This document shows, one piece after another, positions 49,851 through 61,465 of a stretch of DNA of 64,000 nucleotides. The position numbers and the translations under genes are program-made. The stretch is from Formicarius rufipectus (Eukaryota > Chordata > Aves > Passeriformes > Formicariidae). The notes under the pieces are model-generated. The model was given only the letters and a program-made list of their open reading frames with translations, was not told where the DNA came from and ran no database searches. Within the stretch, counting starts at the first letter, position 1. Every line of letters starts with the position of its first letter. The stretch is taken from positions 128,165-192,164 of the forward strand of contig VXAU01001827.1 in NCBI GenBank assembly GCA_013399695.1. The letters are read 5' to 3'.

Positions 49851-50732
49851 AAAATATTAATTCAAAAGTCAAAAATTTGAGTGTTCAGAAGAAATTAAGA
49901 TTTTTTATTTCAGTGCTTTGTAAGACAGACATCTATGCCCAAAATCTCTGCAACCAATGGAGCAGCAAAAGCATTTCCAGAATGCAATACAGCTGGTCTT
50001 TAGCTGTCCAAGAGGGTTAAATCCTGCTCCACTGATGTCTTGTTCAGCCTAATCACTACAGGATATCTGTATAATTATCTTAGACCTGACACCAGACTTC
50101 AACATGTAAAAACTTAGTTAAAAAATTGTCTCACTATTCATACCTGAATATAGTTATGTTGTTCTTTGGTATAAAAAAAAGCAAAATACCACTTGCTTTG
50201 CATAACTCTGATCAATAATAAGCCCTTTTTCTTTCAGAAATGGAGTGAAAACCCATATGAAGAAACACTTTCATTGCATCTGTAGCTTATTTTGAGTAAG
50301 GTAATTTTGGGCTGCGTGTGCAGATCCAGTGAATACAAAGAAGCTACTGAGCGGTAAGACAGTGACAACTGCTTGAGATTACAGAAAAGGGGTAGAGAGA
50401 GAGCCCACCTTTGTCTATAATTTAACTCTCAGATATACTGCTATGGAGCAACATTAGGGCATCATGAATCTGCTCTGTTATTTGCTTCACGGTGGGCTTT
50501 GAGCCAGGGAGTCATTCTGCCTGAGAGACAAAAGACACTCTGTCTGTGCAGAGATTCCTAAATCTTCACGACACGTTTCCTCATGCATTTTGTGAAGTGT
50601 CTTTCCCCTCCCCTCTCCCTCTGTTATGTTAGCTGTGAACTGCAGTGAAAATCTGTCTGTGACAGACACTTTCGAGACTTGGTCATCTGTCAGACAAGCA
50701 CGAGGTGAAAGACTTCAAATATGGCATTGTCC

Positions 50733-50777
50733 TCACACACACACACACCCCCACACCCCCACACCCACACACCGCCA
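50733..50777. repeat. CA dinucleotide repeat with CCCCA interruptions
   Basis: Begins cacacacacacaca and continues as ccccacacccccacac; an impure avian CA microsatellite. Confidence 0.93.
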
Positions 50778-50939
50778 CAGAAACAGCCATCACTGGCTAC
50801 TGCTCATGTCCAAGCACGAAAATAACAAAAACACACCCCAAAAATCCCCAAAAAGCAACAAAAAAACCACCATAAGGGAGAAAGTGCTTCCATATAAGTC
50901 TGAGATCTTACAAACAAAGAAGGCACATTTTAGGGTTTT

Positions 50940-51040
50940 CACAGGATCACAGAATCACAGAATGGGTCAGGTTGGAAAGGACCACAGTGGGTCATCTGTC
51001 CAAACTCCTTGCTCAAGCTGGGTCATCCTAGAGCACCTTT
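50940..51040 (-). mobile_element. CR1 3' end of the GACCCATTC subfamily
   Basis: cacaggatcacagaatcaca, gaatgggtcaggttggaaag, gaccacagtgggtcatctgt and gctgggtcatcctagagcac. Little divergence is visible, so it may be one of the younger copies. Truncated at a T-rich stretch (tttttgtttgttc). Confidence 0.93.
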
Positions 51041-51188
51041 TTTGTTTGTTCATTTGCTTTATTGAAATCAAACACATAAGACCTAAACTTCAGCTGCAGG
51101 GTTAGTTGTTTCCTCATTCTGTCCCCCGAACTCATCTGTGGCAGTATCTTCTGTAGCACAGCTTACTTTGAAAGGTGCTTCCATTAAT

Positions 51189-51252
51189 TATAGAATATAG
51201 AATATAGAATATAGAATATAATTTACAGACTATAGAATATAGAATATAGAAT
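51189..51252. repeat. ATAGAAT heptamer array
   Basis: About seven ATAGAAT/ATAGAATAT-phase units in two runs, interrupted by aatttacagact. It forms the expanded end of the adjacent minus-strand CR1. Confidence 0.93.
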
Positions 51253-51360
51253 GAAAGGGATCTTAAAGACCATTAGTTGCAAGCCCCTGCCGTGAGCAGA
51301 GACACCTTCCACTAGCCCAGCTCGCCCAGACCCCCATCCAACCTGGACCTTGCTGTCGGG
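51189..51360 (-). mobile_element. CR1 3' end with an expanded terminal repeat
   Basis: After an array of ATAGAAT units (51189-51252) the sequence reads gaaagggatcttaaagacca, gcaagcccctgccgtgagca, gacaccttccactagcccag and cccatccaacctggaccttg. The array is an expansion of the CR1 terminal repeat, which normally has two or three units. Confidence 0.92.
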
Positions 51361-52887
51361 GTGCTGTGACCATACCATATTAGTTTAAGATTCATTGCAA
51401 ATAAATCAGTGTTTATCCCATGTGCTCCAAGTAAAATATCCTCTCTGGATCCTGTACCATAACAAAAGGGTGTTGTATTCTCCTCCAGCACCATCTGAAT
51501 CCTGCCTGTACACACAATGCAGTATTCAGGGAAAACAAAGGAAGCACTCCAGCTGGATCCAGTCTGAGATCAGGTCCTAAAAAGCTTTGTTCAAGATCTC
51601 ACCAAACTAAACATCTAGGCTGGAGGACACAAATGACAAAAGAAACCCCTTGATTTATTTTTGACTCTGAGAGAGATACTTTAAATATACTAAGTTGCAG
51701 GACTCTTTAATGCAACCTTTAAATCTAAACAAATAACACGGTCTATATATCTAATATTCACAGCTACTCCTCATATTTCTGGATGCCTGTAGAAAACTGA
51801 ATTTTATGGTCAGAGATTGCAAGAGTCAGGACATTCTGGTCAAGTGTAGACAACTACAATTAGGTGTGTGAGCTTGAATCCTGCCATAGGCTCACACCAG
51901 GTCTGGAGAGATATAGGTTCCTGAAGTGGGTGGTTCACCCTTTTCTAAGACTGGGAGGAGACATGGCAAATATAAATTTGATAGAGGTGTCTGAAACTTA
52001 TGTTTTTTGAATGCCAAAGCGAACGGAATGGCTACCATTTAGGGAGCTGAGTGTCCATTCCTCTCCCTGAGCTTAGGCTGTCCAAGATACCCTGACTCAT
52101 CTGTGATAGCAACCCAAATATGACAGAACATCAATGGGAAGCTCAAACTTTCTGAACCAGTAGCTGATATTAAGAGAGAATATTTTACAGTATCTCGAGA
52201 TGGCGCCAGGCCCTGAAGTTGAGGTAAATGAAATCATCATTTGAAGGAAAGTGGACATTTGAATCAGACAGTGGACTAAACTCTGCTGCCCAGACTTTGG
52301 TATTTAGCATCATGCATCCCAACAAAGAGGAAGTCATGTGAAAACACCAAGACAAAGAGTTCCTGGACATACTCAAACACAAAAAGGAAGCCACTGACTG
52401 ACAATTTCTGGTAAATCCCCAGAGTTTGGAAGCATAGCTGAGACCACCAAGTTGACTAATAATGTGTGAAGCAATAGGGATGTAATTTATTTGCCTAAAT
52501 ATAGACATTTTGTGCTATTTTAAGTGCTGCAGGGTGTCCTACCTAGGCTCCATCTGACACTCCAGAAGGGGAGTCTCCAACAAGGACTGTGTGATACCTG
52601 TTAGTACCATGCATATGTCTCAAATATGCTACAGCAAAATTGGCACCAGACATCCCTGTTTCAGCAACAAAATCCTCTCCTACATGTCTGCACTTCCAAC
52701 TTTCCTGAGCATTTGGAGAACCCACCTTGCAAGTTGTCACCCAAATATCACAGAGCAGCAAGTGTCAGCCAGTGATGGCACAGAGCAGCACAGTGCAGTA
52801 TGGTGTGCAATCCGAGGCACGTAACCCTCATTCCCAGGCAGTGCACATGGCTCTGGGAATGAAGACATTTGTTCCTGCCTTTCCAGC

Positions 52888-53190
52888 CAGCTGGGGGTAG
52901 TCTCTTATCCCAAGATGCAAGCAACAGGACAAGAGCACGTGGCCTCAAGATGTGCCTGGGGATGTCTGCATTGGGTATCAGAAAATAAACTCCTTTACTG
53001 AAAGGGCTGTCAGGCATTGGAACAGGTTGCCCAGGGCAGTGTGGAGTCCTCATCCCTCGAGGGATTTAAAAGAAGTGTAGATGTGGCACTGAGGTACATG
53101 GGTCAGTGGTGGGCTTGGCAGTGCTGGGATAATTGTTAGACTTGATGATCTTAGAGGTCAGCATTAAAAATTCTGTGATTCTGTGATTTT
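52888..53190 (+). mobile_element. CR1 copy of the TTAGAGGTC class
   Basis: ccagctgggggtagtctctt, gcaacaggacaagagcacgt, caggcattggaacaggttgc, tagatgtggcactgaggtac, gatgatcttagaggtcagca and the tail ttctgtgattctgtgatttt. Confidence 0.93.
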
Positions 53191-56100
53191 GGCAAACAAT
53201 CCAAGCTTCTTCATCTTTCATTACACTTAATATTGAGGACGTATCCAGAGAGGATGCTCAGACCCTTCTGGTGGATGTGCAGCATACGCGTTAAGATCTG
53301 CATCGTGCACATCCCTCTAACTACATCTGTTTTAAGAGCAGGTGAGAGGAAGGGCTGGTGTTGTGTACAGGAGTTGGGTTCCATTTGTGACTGAGACCCA
53401 AGTTTCCTGCATTTCACAAGCAACTCTTTTCCTCTCATTTCCTCCTGTCTCATCCTGTAAATAACACTATTTCCCCTTTTCTGAGGTAACTTGGGCAGAC
53501 ACATTCATTGACGGTTATCAGCTATGTCCAGAATTATCTTTACTACTGAAATTTTTAGAATCCTCAGGGTTTCTTGATAGAGAGATAATAATCAGAGTTT
53601 CCTCATCACAATACTGAACTTTTTCACTTCCCTTCCTCTTGTCCTTCTTACTTTCTTCCTGATGAGTACCAAAAAGCTCCTGTTAATCTCCACAAATTCA
53701 ACCTTCATCTAAAACCAGAGTTCACTTTCTCTTCCAAGATTTAGCTTTTGGCATTCTCTTTCCCTTGCTCTGACTGACTGAATTATACCTTTTCTCAGTC
53801 TGTGTTCAAAAGTGTGTCTTTCCCCAGCATGATAAACCAGGGGAAATTGCACACAAACCAGAGAGAAGCTACAGAATTTCTCTGTGAAGAGAAGACTACA
53901 TTTTCGGGTATATTCATCAGCTTTGAATATGCTATTCCCTTCCTTCACCAAATTCCCTCAGCTTTTGCTACACATGTTAACCTAATAAGACAAACTTTTA
54001 GCATGCTTTTGATTAATTAGTTAAACAAAAATAATTAAAACGAAAAGGTAGAATTAAAAATATGTGAAACTGTAGTATGCTACTTCAACAACGATAAGAT
54101 AAGCAGATGCTTCTAGGACAAGATATGATTTTGTTCAGATCTCAACTTTGAGATTAAATGAGACATGCACCAAAGATGCCTGTGAATTTCTGAAGTCTAT
54201 GAAAGGAGTCTTGCTCAAATACAGATGTTTGTGGTTATTTAAATTAATTCTATTTCAGGTACATGCATGACTTGTAGAATGTGGTCTTCACGGCATCCTT
54301 TTCTTCAGAATTTTTCATCATCTTTGCTGGTAAATTTTGGTTTGGAGTGAATTCAAAGGGAATGTTACTATAAAAACTCTTAATGCAGGTGGTGGCCACA
54401 GCTATAATGTTGTGTAGACTCCAAATACTTACTTCTTAAAAAGAATGAAAATTCACAATTTAGTCAAATTATCTATATTTCTTTTTTTATTCTGTATTCA
54501 CAACTTATTTTTGACACAGCAGTTCTATAGATGTGTAGGCTGATAGATGAAGTTTCTTGTACTGTGTATGGTTATTGACACAGAATACCTGACAAAAAAT
54601 ATTCAGTTTTATTGTCTTCATACTCTTGAGGTTTAGTGTGATGATGGAGACAATTTTAATTCAGATGCCATTTGGAATCATATCCTGGTACTGGGTAGTA
54701 GAACATGGTTTTAACCTGTGGAAGAAATGGAAATTACTCCTAAATATTTTGGGTTTTCTCAATAAAAGTGGAAATAAATAATTATTCCGCTCTCTGACTC
54801 TGGAAAATTCATTCTAGAACATTTCCTGTGCGTGGCATTGAGTCATTGCCTTTTTATGGGAGGCATTTCAAAAAGATTTCGGGTTTTTCCTTTTCTGTGA
54901 CAGGCCACAAGGTGTAATTTCGCACTGCCATGAAGAAGGACGTGTATTCATAGAGATGTTAAAAAGGTTCACAGGAGCTTTTTTGGCTCTTGAAGCCCAT
55001 TCTTTCTCCTATACATTCATGAAGGATATAGCAAAGAGAAATAAGATATTGGGATTCATGTTTGAGTGGACATCCTGGCTTTGGCCATAAGAGATGTGAC
55101 CCTTTAGTTATCAGGTCCTTTCATGTGATAAATTTCACAGGCAGTGAAATAAAGACTGAATGTCCTACCAAATCGTCCTTTGTCAGCTCTCAGACCTGAA
55201 GATTTGTTCTGATGTGCAATGCTTGGGGAACTAGAGATGCTGGAGCAAAATGAATTTGCACTGTGAAGACAACCCTACTTGCCCAGTGGATTTTATTCTC
55301 AACCCTGAGCCACAGAGAAATAAATAAGCACATACAGGGATATTAAAAAAAAAGGCAGTTTGGCAACACAATTTCCCTTGTAGAGTATTATTTTTTTAGT
55401 CTGAGTCTTCTTTCTTTATAAAGCACATTGGCAGTCTTAAGCACAAGACACTGCCCTTTCTGTAATGGGCTCTTGCTTTAGACCCCTTCAGAGTCTAAAG
55501 GCTAAGCTGCATCTTAAAAACCCCATCGGGAATAAGAGAAAGGAGTGTTCCACTAGTCCAGTGCAGCAATCAATGATGAAACTGAATTTTGGAACTTTGC
55601 CATAGACATACTTCTTCCCTCAATGATCCCTGTTCAACAAAGGGTAGGAAATATACATCAGACACTTATAAAAATCCACCGAATGCTTGTGTTCTATCAT
55701 GTTCTTCCAGGCACAAAATGCTTATCACGAGCCTTCCCTTCCATGCCATCTAACATTCTCTTCTTGACCTTTGTAAATCAGAATTGATAACAGCAGGCAT
55801 GCTGGGAATGAACTGCACCGGAGATCGAAATGACCCCTTACAGAAAAGTGTGCCATGGTATAAGGATGTTGTTATCCAACCCTGCTATACTGCTAAAATA
55901 GAGGCAAACAACATCTCACCCTAAACACAGAAACACTTCTTTCAGATAAATTATGCAAATTCAATTTCATTTTTAGCTGCATTTCTCTTGTGACTGCCTA
56001 GATTCTTGAAACAGAATCCGTCTAAATAAATGCACTGTTGCTAAATGCATTTGCTATGGCAGAAGTCTGAAATTATTAAAAACTTCTTCTTCTTCAAAGT

Positions 56101-56974
56101 CAGGTTTGCTTAGAGTTACTGGCTCTGGGAAGAGCTACAGAAGGGCCTGAGTTTTGTGCCCTCGGTAGAAGTTGGGGATGATGGAGAAGGAAGAAAGAGC
56201 CATTGACTCTTGAAAGTGCCAGCATCATCTTTAGGAGGGAAGCACTGTGCTTCAGGAGTTGACTTCGCAATCATCTGTTCCCAGAGACACCCATGGAACC
56301 TCCAGGCTGCTGTTATCCAAAGGCTTTGCTTAATGTCACAACGTTTCCATCAGTTTACTTGTAAAATTAAAGCCCTGGGAAACACAAAAGTGAGGTAGAA
56401 ATAAAAGCTGAAGCATTAAGTTCCTCTTGGGATTATTAATATAGTTTGGAATCTCTGTAATGGACTTCAAGTATTTATCAAGCTTGTGATCTGAGGTTGC
56501 ACTGTTCACAAAGCAATTATTTCTCTGAGATAAGTGCAGATACATAGAAAAGAACTCACTTTTGTTCTGGTTAATAAAAAAATTATACAGTCAAATAAAT
56601 GAGAACATTCTCATCATATGGAACATGAGAAGACAATGTGGCTGATTGTACCTCAAATTACAGTCAGAAAACTGCCAAGAAGGTCTTTAAGAACAATACA
56701 TTTATTGACTGTTCCATTTGTGTGATAGGCATGAAACTCCAGATGAGCATTTGGGCTTTCAGTTTGCAATGGACAGAAAATGAGACAACTCACCCCATTT
56801 ATAATGCAGGACTAATGAACAGAAAGGGATTGTGTGGTTGTGAAGGTGAAATATCTCTCTCAAATGTTTTGACATCTCTAATTCATGTGTCTGCTTTATT
56901 CAGTGAACAGCAACATCACCCAAGTTTGGCCCCTGAGCAAGATGAAGCTGAAGGTTACCCATCACTTAAAGACT
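53191..56974. other. Intergenic, no gene seen
   Basis: 3.8 kb of AT-rich DNA free of recognisable CR1 or microsatellites, among the longer such intervals. No exon or motif cluster was recognised. Confidence 0.6.
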
Positions 56975-57206
56975 GAACTTGAGAAAAAAATTTCTATAAG
57001 GTGAGGATGGTCAAACACTGGAACAACTTACCCAGAGAGGTTGTGGAGTCAAAACCCAGCTGGACCCAGCACTGGGCAGCCTGTCCTAGGGGACAGTGTT
57101 TTGAGCAGGAAGACTGAACTAGACAATGATCCTGTTTCTAGGAAAAGTTGGACCAGGTGATCAGTCAAGGTCTCTTCCAACATGAGATGTTCTGTGATTC
57201 TATGAA
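56975..57206 (+). mobile_element. CR1 fragment of a third tail class
   Basis: tgagaaaaaaatttctataa, ggtgaggatggtcaaacact, ggaacaacttacccagagag, ttgtggagtcaaaacccagc, tggacccagcactgggcagc and tctcttccaacatgagatgt, ending ctgtgattctatgaaaa. Confidence 0.9.
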
Positions 57207-57399
57207 AACAAATCATAGAAACAATTTATGACACATCAGGACAGAATCTCTATTGTCAGAAAGGCTATTATGGGATAGGATGTTGTTCTGACTCATTCAC
57301 TTGGGTTTACAAACAGCTCTTACACTTGAATGGGGAGTTGATTCACAAGGTCTATTAGGCAGAGAGATGCATGAGAAGCATAATAGGATATAGTCTTTG

Positions 57400-57560
57400 C
57401 TTTATAATCCATTGTTCGCTGATCACCTGCATATAACCTTTTCATTAGTAATGGTTGCAACAATGATGCTACTCACACTTGTTTTCTCATATAGCAATTA
57501 GAGCTCCCCACTGTAATTAATTAAACTGTCATATCTGTCAACAAGTAAAATAGGACAAAT
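57400..57560. promoter_or_regulatory. Weak candidate regulatory block
   Basis: TAAT-rich unique sequence (cattagtaatgg, gcaattagagc, gtaattaattaa, then ctgtca twice in 20 bp as tgtcatatctgtca). It lies between two CR1 fragments. Motif content only. Confidence 0.15.
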
Positions 57561-57599
57561 CTCATTTTGTGCCTTTCCAATGTAAACAATATGGAAATC

Positions 57600-57812
57600 A
57601 CACAACCTTAGAATAGTTTTGATTGTGCAGGATTTCTGAAGTTAATCTGGTCCATTTTCAACCTCATATCTGTGTTGTGAAAGAGTCAATCTCTGCCTTT
57701 CCCCTTCCCAACACAGTGACTGTTTGCTGGGTTTACTCCAGTTCACTGAAGTCTTTCTTGCACTGAGGACTCCAAAACTGGACACAGTAGTCCTGACACA
57801 GTTTCAGAATTG
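57600..57812 (-). mobile_element. Diverged CR1 fragment
   Basis: gctgggtttactccagttca, ctgaagtctttcttgcactg and aactggacacagtagtcctg are recognisable minus-strand CR1. The left part (agaatagttttgattgtgca, gaagttaatctggtccattt) looks like its decayed 3' end. Confidence 0.75.
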
Positions 57813-57934
57813 CTGAAAAATTGGATATAATCACTATTTTCAGTACTTGCACTACATGGTGACTAAAGCAGTGAAGTACGTGGTTAAGCCCTCACTGTGG
57901 CAAGGAAATTACTCATATGCAACTTGTTCTGGGG

Positions 57935-57978
57935 TCACAGAAGCATTTATGCTGGAAAAGACCTCTAAGATCATCCCT
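57935..57978 (-). mobile_element. CR1 3' end, minus half of a head-to-head chimera
   Basis: gtcacagaagcatttatgct, ggaaaagacctctaagatca. It is a minus-strand tail of about 44 bp, joined directly to a plus-strand CR1 tail. Confidence 0.7.
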
Positions 57979-57979
57979 G

Positions 57980-58045
57980 CCTATGGCAGAGGATTTGGAA
58001 CTAGGCGATCTTTACAATCCTTTACAAGCTAAACTATCCTATGAT
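57980..58045 (+). mobile_element. CR1 3' end, plus half of a head-to-head chimera
   Basis: cctatggcagaggatttgga, actaggcgatctttacaatc, ctttacaagctaaactatcc, tatgatca. Plus-strand tail of a different class from its minus-strand neighbour. Confidence 0.75.
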
Positions 58046-59120
58046 CAACAAACCCAATCCGTAGATGCTTTTACTAAAGCTGCTTCCTGGACAATTGGTC
58101 CCTCCTAACCGTTTATTTTCAGATCTCTTCTGTCAAATCACTTCTTCAGCTTTTTGAGATTCAACTGAATGACAGCCTTATTACCCAGCATATAGACTGC
58201 TCCCTGTCGACCCCAAATTTGCTGATGGTGTGTTCCTCTCCAAACCAACAAATCATACTGTTGGCTTTTCATCTGGCAGAGGTTTCCCTGTTTCCCGGGT
58301 GTTGAAAAGCAAAGGCTGTTCTAAAGGCTTCACAAGGGACTAGGGTAGGAGTTGAATGGCTACAAAGAGGGGAGACCTGAATTTAAATAGAAAAATAACA
58401 TTTATTATAAAAGCAGATAATGACAACTGCTCTGGTCAGCAATTATTTGAGACTGAATGTGGACAGAAAGAGTCAATATGCAGACAAATCCCTTCTGCCC
58501 TGGTAATGTTTCCACCCATTCTCATCCCATCCCTTGTACCTGGACCTGCCAAAACAAATATGTGTTTTAATGTTAGTGCATACAGTAATCTTTTAATCTT
58601 TATCCAATGTTGGGTGAAAGTATAAGTTACAGAAGTATCTTTATCTCCTTTTCTCAGTTTTACACTATAGAATGGATGTAAAGAATTCACAGCATGAACA
58701 GGAACTTGGCCCAAGACTTTTTAAACCCCCATGGAAAAATCAATAGTCAGGATTCCATCTTGGTTACAACAATGCCAGTCTGGAGACACCTCAGTAGCCA
58801 GCTGAGTTTACTGGCACTGCTGGAGATTAGGATCAAGTGTTACTGCAACTGGACGTGTCAATGATTAGCAAAGGGGTTTGTTCCTGGCATTCCCTTTGAC
58901 TGCATATTTCACATATAAGGAGTAATACATCCAAAACTCATTTCAGAGAATTCCTTCCCTTCCAGTACAAGTAAGAGGAAATTAAAATGCAACAAAAGTA
59001 AACAACCTCCTTTTTGGATGAATTTGCACTTGACAAATATACTGTTCTACCCAGTCACTACTTGAATTTTGTGATACCTGTGACGTGGAGTCACCTTGTC
59101 CTATCAGGAAACAGAGGAGC
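58046..59120. other. Upstream flank of the CRISP gene, nothing recognised
   Basis: Unique sequence without CR1 or microsatellites before the TATAAAT box at 59121. A 92-codon minus frame at 58436-58714 has no family features. Confidence 0.55.
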
Positions 59121-59211
59121 TATAAATCACCCTCCAGTGAAGAGGCCTGGTCACTTCCACAATTACTTGAAGAAAGACAGGAGAAATTTCTGATCTTCCT
59201 GGAAACAAAAG
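59121..59211 (+). promoter_or_regulatory. Candidate TATA promoter and noncoding first exon A of the CRISP gene
   Basis: A canonical TATAAAT lies at 59121-59127. A start about 30 bp downstream (near 59151) would give an exon of roughly 60 bases with no ATG, ending CAAAAG|gtagga at 59211/59212. It could splice to the strong acceptor at 62112 just before the CRISP start codon. Known CRISP genes commonly have a noncoding first exon, so the arrangement is plausible. The core motifs are visible; transcription and splicing are inference. Confidence 0.35.
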
Positions 59212-60798
59212 GTAGGATTTACACTGGTTTGTTGTCTTAATGTATTGTGATTTTATTTCATGTGTTACAATGCAACCTATTGCCAGAAGACTTCTTGAAT
59301 AATTTAGGAGAGGATTTTATTCCATGAAAAATAAGGATTACATAGGCAATAGTGTAACACAGGCTGGAACAAAATGGGGGAGAAAATTGATGGACAATCA
59401 AAAATGATAGATGAAAAGACACCTGTACGCAAGAAAGCAGCATCTCAGAGAAAGGGACAGAGAGAATCAAACACATTGAATGGGATATATATTCGGTATA
59501 TTCTATTGGTATATGTTACTATCACCACCTATTTTCAGAGTGGGAAAATTACCACCTTGTTTAATTTGCTCCTCTTTTACAAGGGGGCTGCTAAGCAGGA
59601 CTTTGTGCACTAATGCTGTACAAGTGGAGTGCCAGAGACATTGTCCCCTTTCAGGTCTTCTTCAAGGATAATAAAAAAAATAATGCTACCATTCTTTTGT
59701 AATGGATATTCAATTAAATGAATAATTTAGGATTCACCTATTTTCTTTNTTTTTTTTTAAGAGGGAGAGATGGGGAAAAACATATTCACACAAGTTTGCC
59801 AAATTGATACAAACTAGGGATGCTAAAACACCATCTTTCAGTGGCAGATCCTGGTGTACAGATGGATTTGCAGGAGAGTCAGTAAGACTTGGCACATATC
59901 CTGATTTATGTTTGACTGAGGGGGAACAGGGGAGGGGGAGAGAGAGACTGATTTTAGGACTGGTGCCTAGAAATTAATGCAGAGCAATTAAATTTACATC
60001 TCATAAACTGTAAGCATTTGGCTGAAATCAGTGGGATTGCCAAAAGTATGTTAATATCTTGGAGCAGGAAACCCACTGGGTCTTAAAAAGCATTCCAATG
60101 GCATTTTGAAACTTGTATCGTGTATTAAATTACCAATTGCATTTAATTGTAAGTTAATTCATAGAAAATATTACAGTGGATGTATACTTTGCCCATGTCT
60201 CTAAGTTAACTTCTTTACAAAACAGAAAGTTTCAGAATTTCAGTGAAGAGCTATTTTTCCTTTAAAATGTGTTTTACTTGCAAAAAGGGTTGTTTTCTAT
60301 TTGTATATCATCATACTTTGCACTTGAAAGATATTTTTGCTTGTAATTGAGTACAGCTAAAAATAACCCCCACCTCTACTTAATCTCTAGTTAGAAATTA
60401 AGTGAATAGTTTTTTTCATTATATTGGGAATATAATCCTTTGTTGCTAAAGACCTAGGTCAGATACATTGCAAGGTTTTGGAATGGCTCTGGGAAAACAA
60501 TGCTAGAAAATTTAGCAAGAAAAGAATTCTGTGATCCTAAAGCACTTCAAGGAGGCACAGGTGATGTCAGAACTAAAAACAAGTGACATAAAGCAATACC
60601 AAGAGTAGGAAATCAATTATTTATCCTGTTAAGTATCTGTGTATTTTCTCCCAGATAGACCAGATTTTTTTCTCAAGTACAAGTGTCTGGAATAAATCAC
60701 TTTATTTTGGAGGCTGTGAGAGTTTAATTGAATAGATGTGACCAGTCTGGCCACGTTTTTGGCCTCTGAGTTGCAGCTGCCCATGGTCAGAGTCCACT

Positions 60799-60891
60799 TA
60801 AAAAGGCTTTGCTGCTTAGCAGAGCTGGAGCAGCACCTCTGCCAACAGGCTGGGGACTGAGGGTCACCTCCAGAGCAAGGGAAGGAAGCTG
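60799..60891 (+). promoter_or_regulatory. Candidate alternative promoter and noncoding first exon B of the CRISP gene
   Basis: TTAAAAAG at 60799-60806 is a weak TATA-like box. A start near 60828 would give an ATG-free exon of about 64 bases ending GAAGCTG|gtgagt, an excellent donor at 60892. It lies 1.2 kb before the first CRISP coding exon. The donor is stronger but the TATA weaker than in candidate A. The two may be alternatives, or one may be chance. Confidence 0.27.
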
Positions 60892-61008
60892 GTGAGTTTT
60901 TCTTGAGCACGTGTTCTCCACAAATACCAGTGTTCTCCAGGCCACCTTGTGTTTTGTACAAACTGGTCACCTCAAGGGGAAGGGGCTTTGCTGAACGTGA
61001 AAATACCA

Positions 61009-61023
61009 GCAACCCCCTACTGG
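61009..61023 (-). promoter_or_regulatory. CTCF-like motif, minus strand
   Basis: The reverse complement reads CCAGTAGGGGGTTGC, matching the CTCF core CCASYAGRKGGCRSY at 13 of 15 positions. It lies just downstream of candidate CRISP exon B. Its orientation faces the plus-strand CTCF motif at 25294. Motif match only. Confidence 0.3.
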
Positions 61024-61358
61024 CCTTTCCACAAGAATAGTTCAAAACTAAAACCAGCAGCCCCTCAAAGCCCAACAAATTAAGCCAATAATACATCTCT
61101 GTGGTAACATGTCCATAAATTCCCTTGGGTAGGATGTTGGAAAAAAAGCCAAAATAAGTAAATTCCACTGTAGTCACCTGCTTGCCTGCCCGAGGTATCC
61201 TAGCAGAAACAAGCTGAATGCAGCTGGGATGACTCACTACAGACACCTGAACTTTGCAGTGACCTCCAGGGTCCCTGGAGTGGGGTGGGGAGGTGCTTTG
61301 AGCCTCCTAAGCAAGTGGAGTCTCGGAGCCCAGGTTCTGGTGGATGCTCCTTCAATTC

Positions 61359-61465
61359 AAATCACATATTTGTAGAATATTCTGACTTGAAAGGGACCCA
61401 CAGAGGTCATCTAATAAATCCAAAGTCCAACTCCTGGCCCTGCACAGAACAGCCCCAAGAATCAC
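61359..61465 (-). mobile_element. CR1 3' end of the GACCCTGCACAGG-like subfamily
   Basis: caaatcacatatttgtagaa, tattctgacttgaaagggac, ccacagaggtcatctaataa, caactcctggccctgcacag and ccccaagaatcacatcat. It lies in the candidate first intron of the CRISP gene. Confidence 0.88.

Noticed and set aside
52194..52206. YY1-like gagatggcgcc motif as a promoter
   Set aside because: Single motif without CpG enrichment, TATA box or adjacent exon.
61264..61280. CTCCAGGG-T-CCCTGGAG palindrome as an operator-like site
   Set aside because: Short GC-rich palindromes occur by chance and no known factor matches this exactly.
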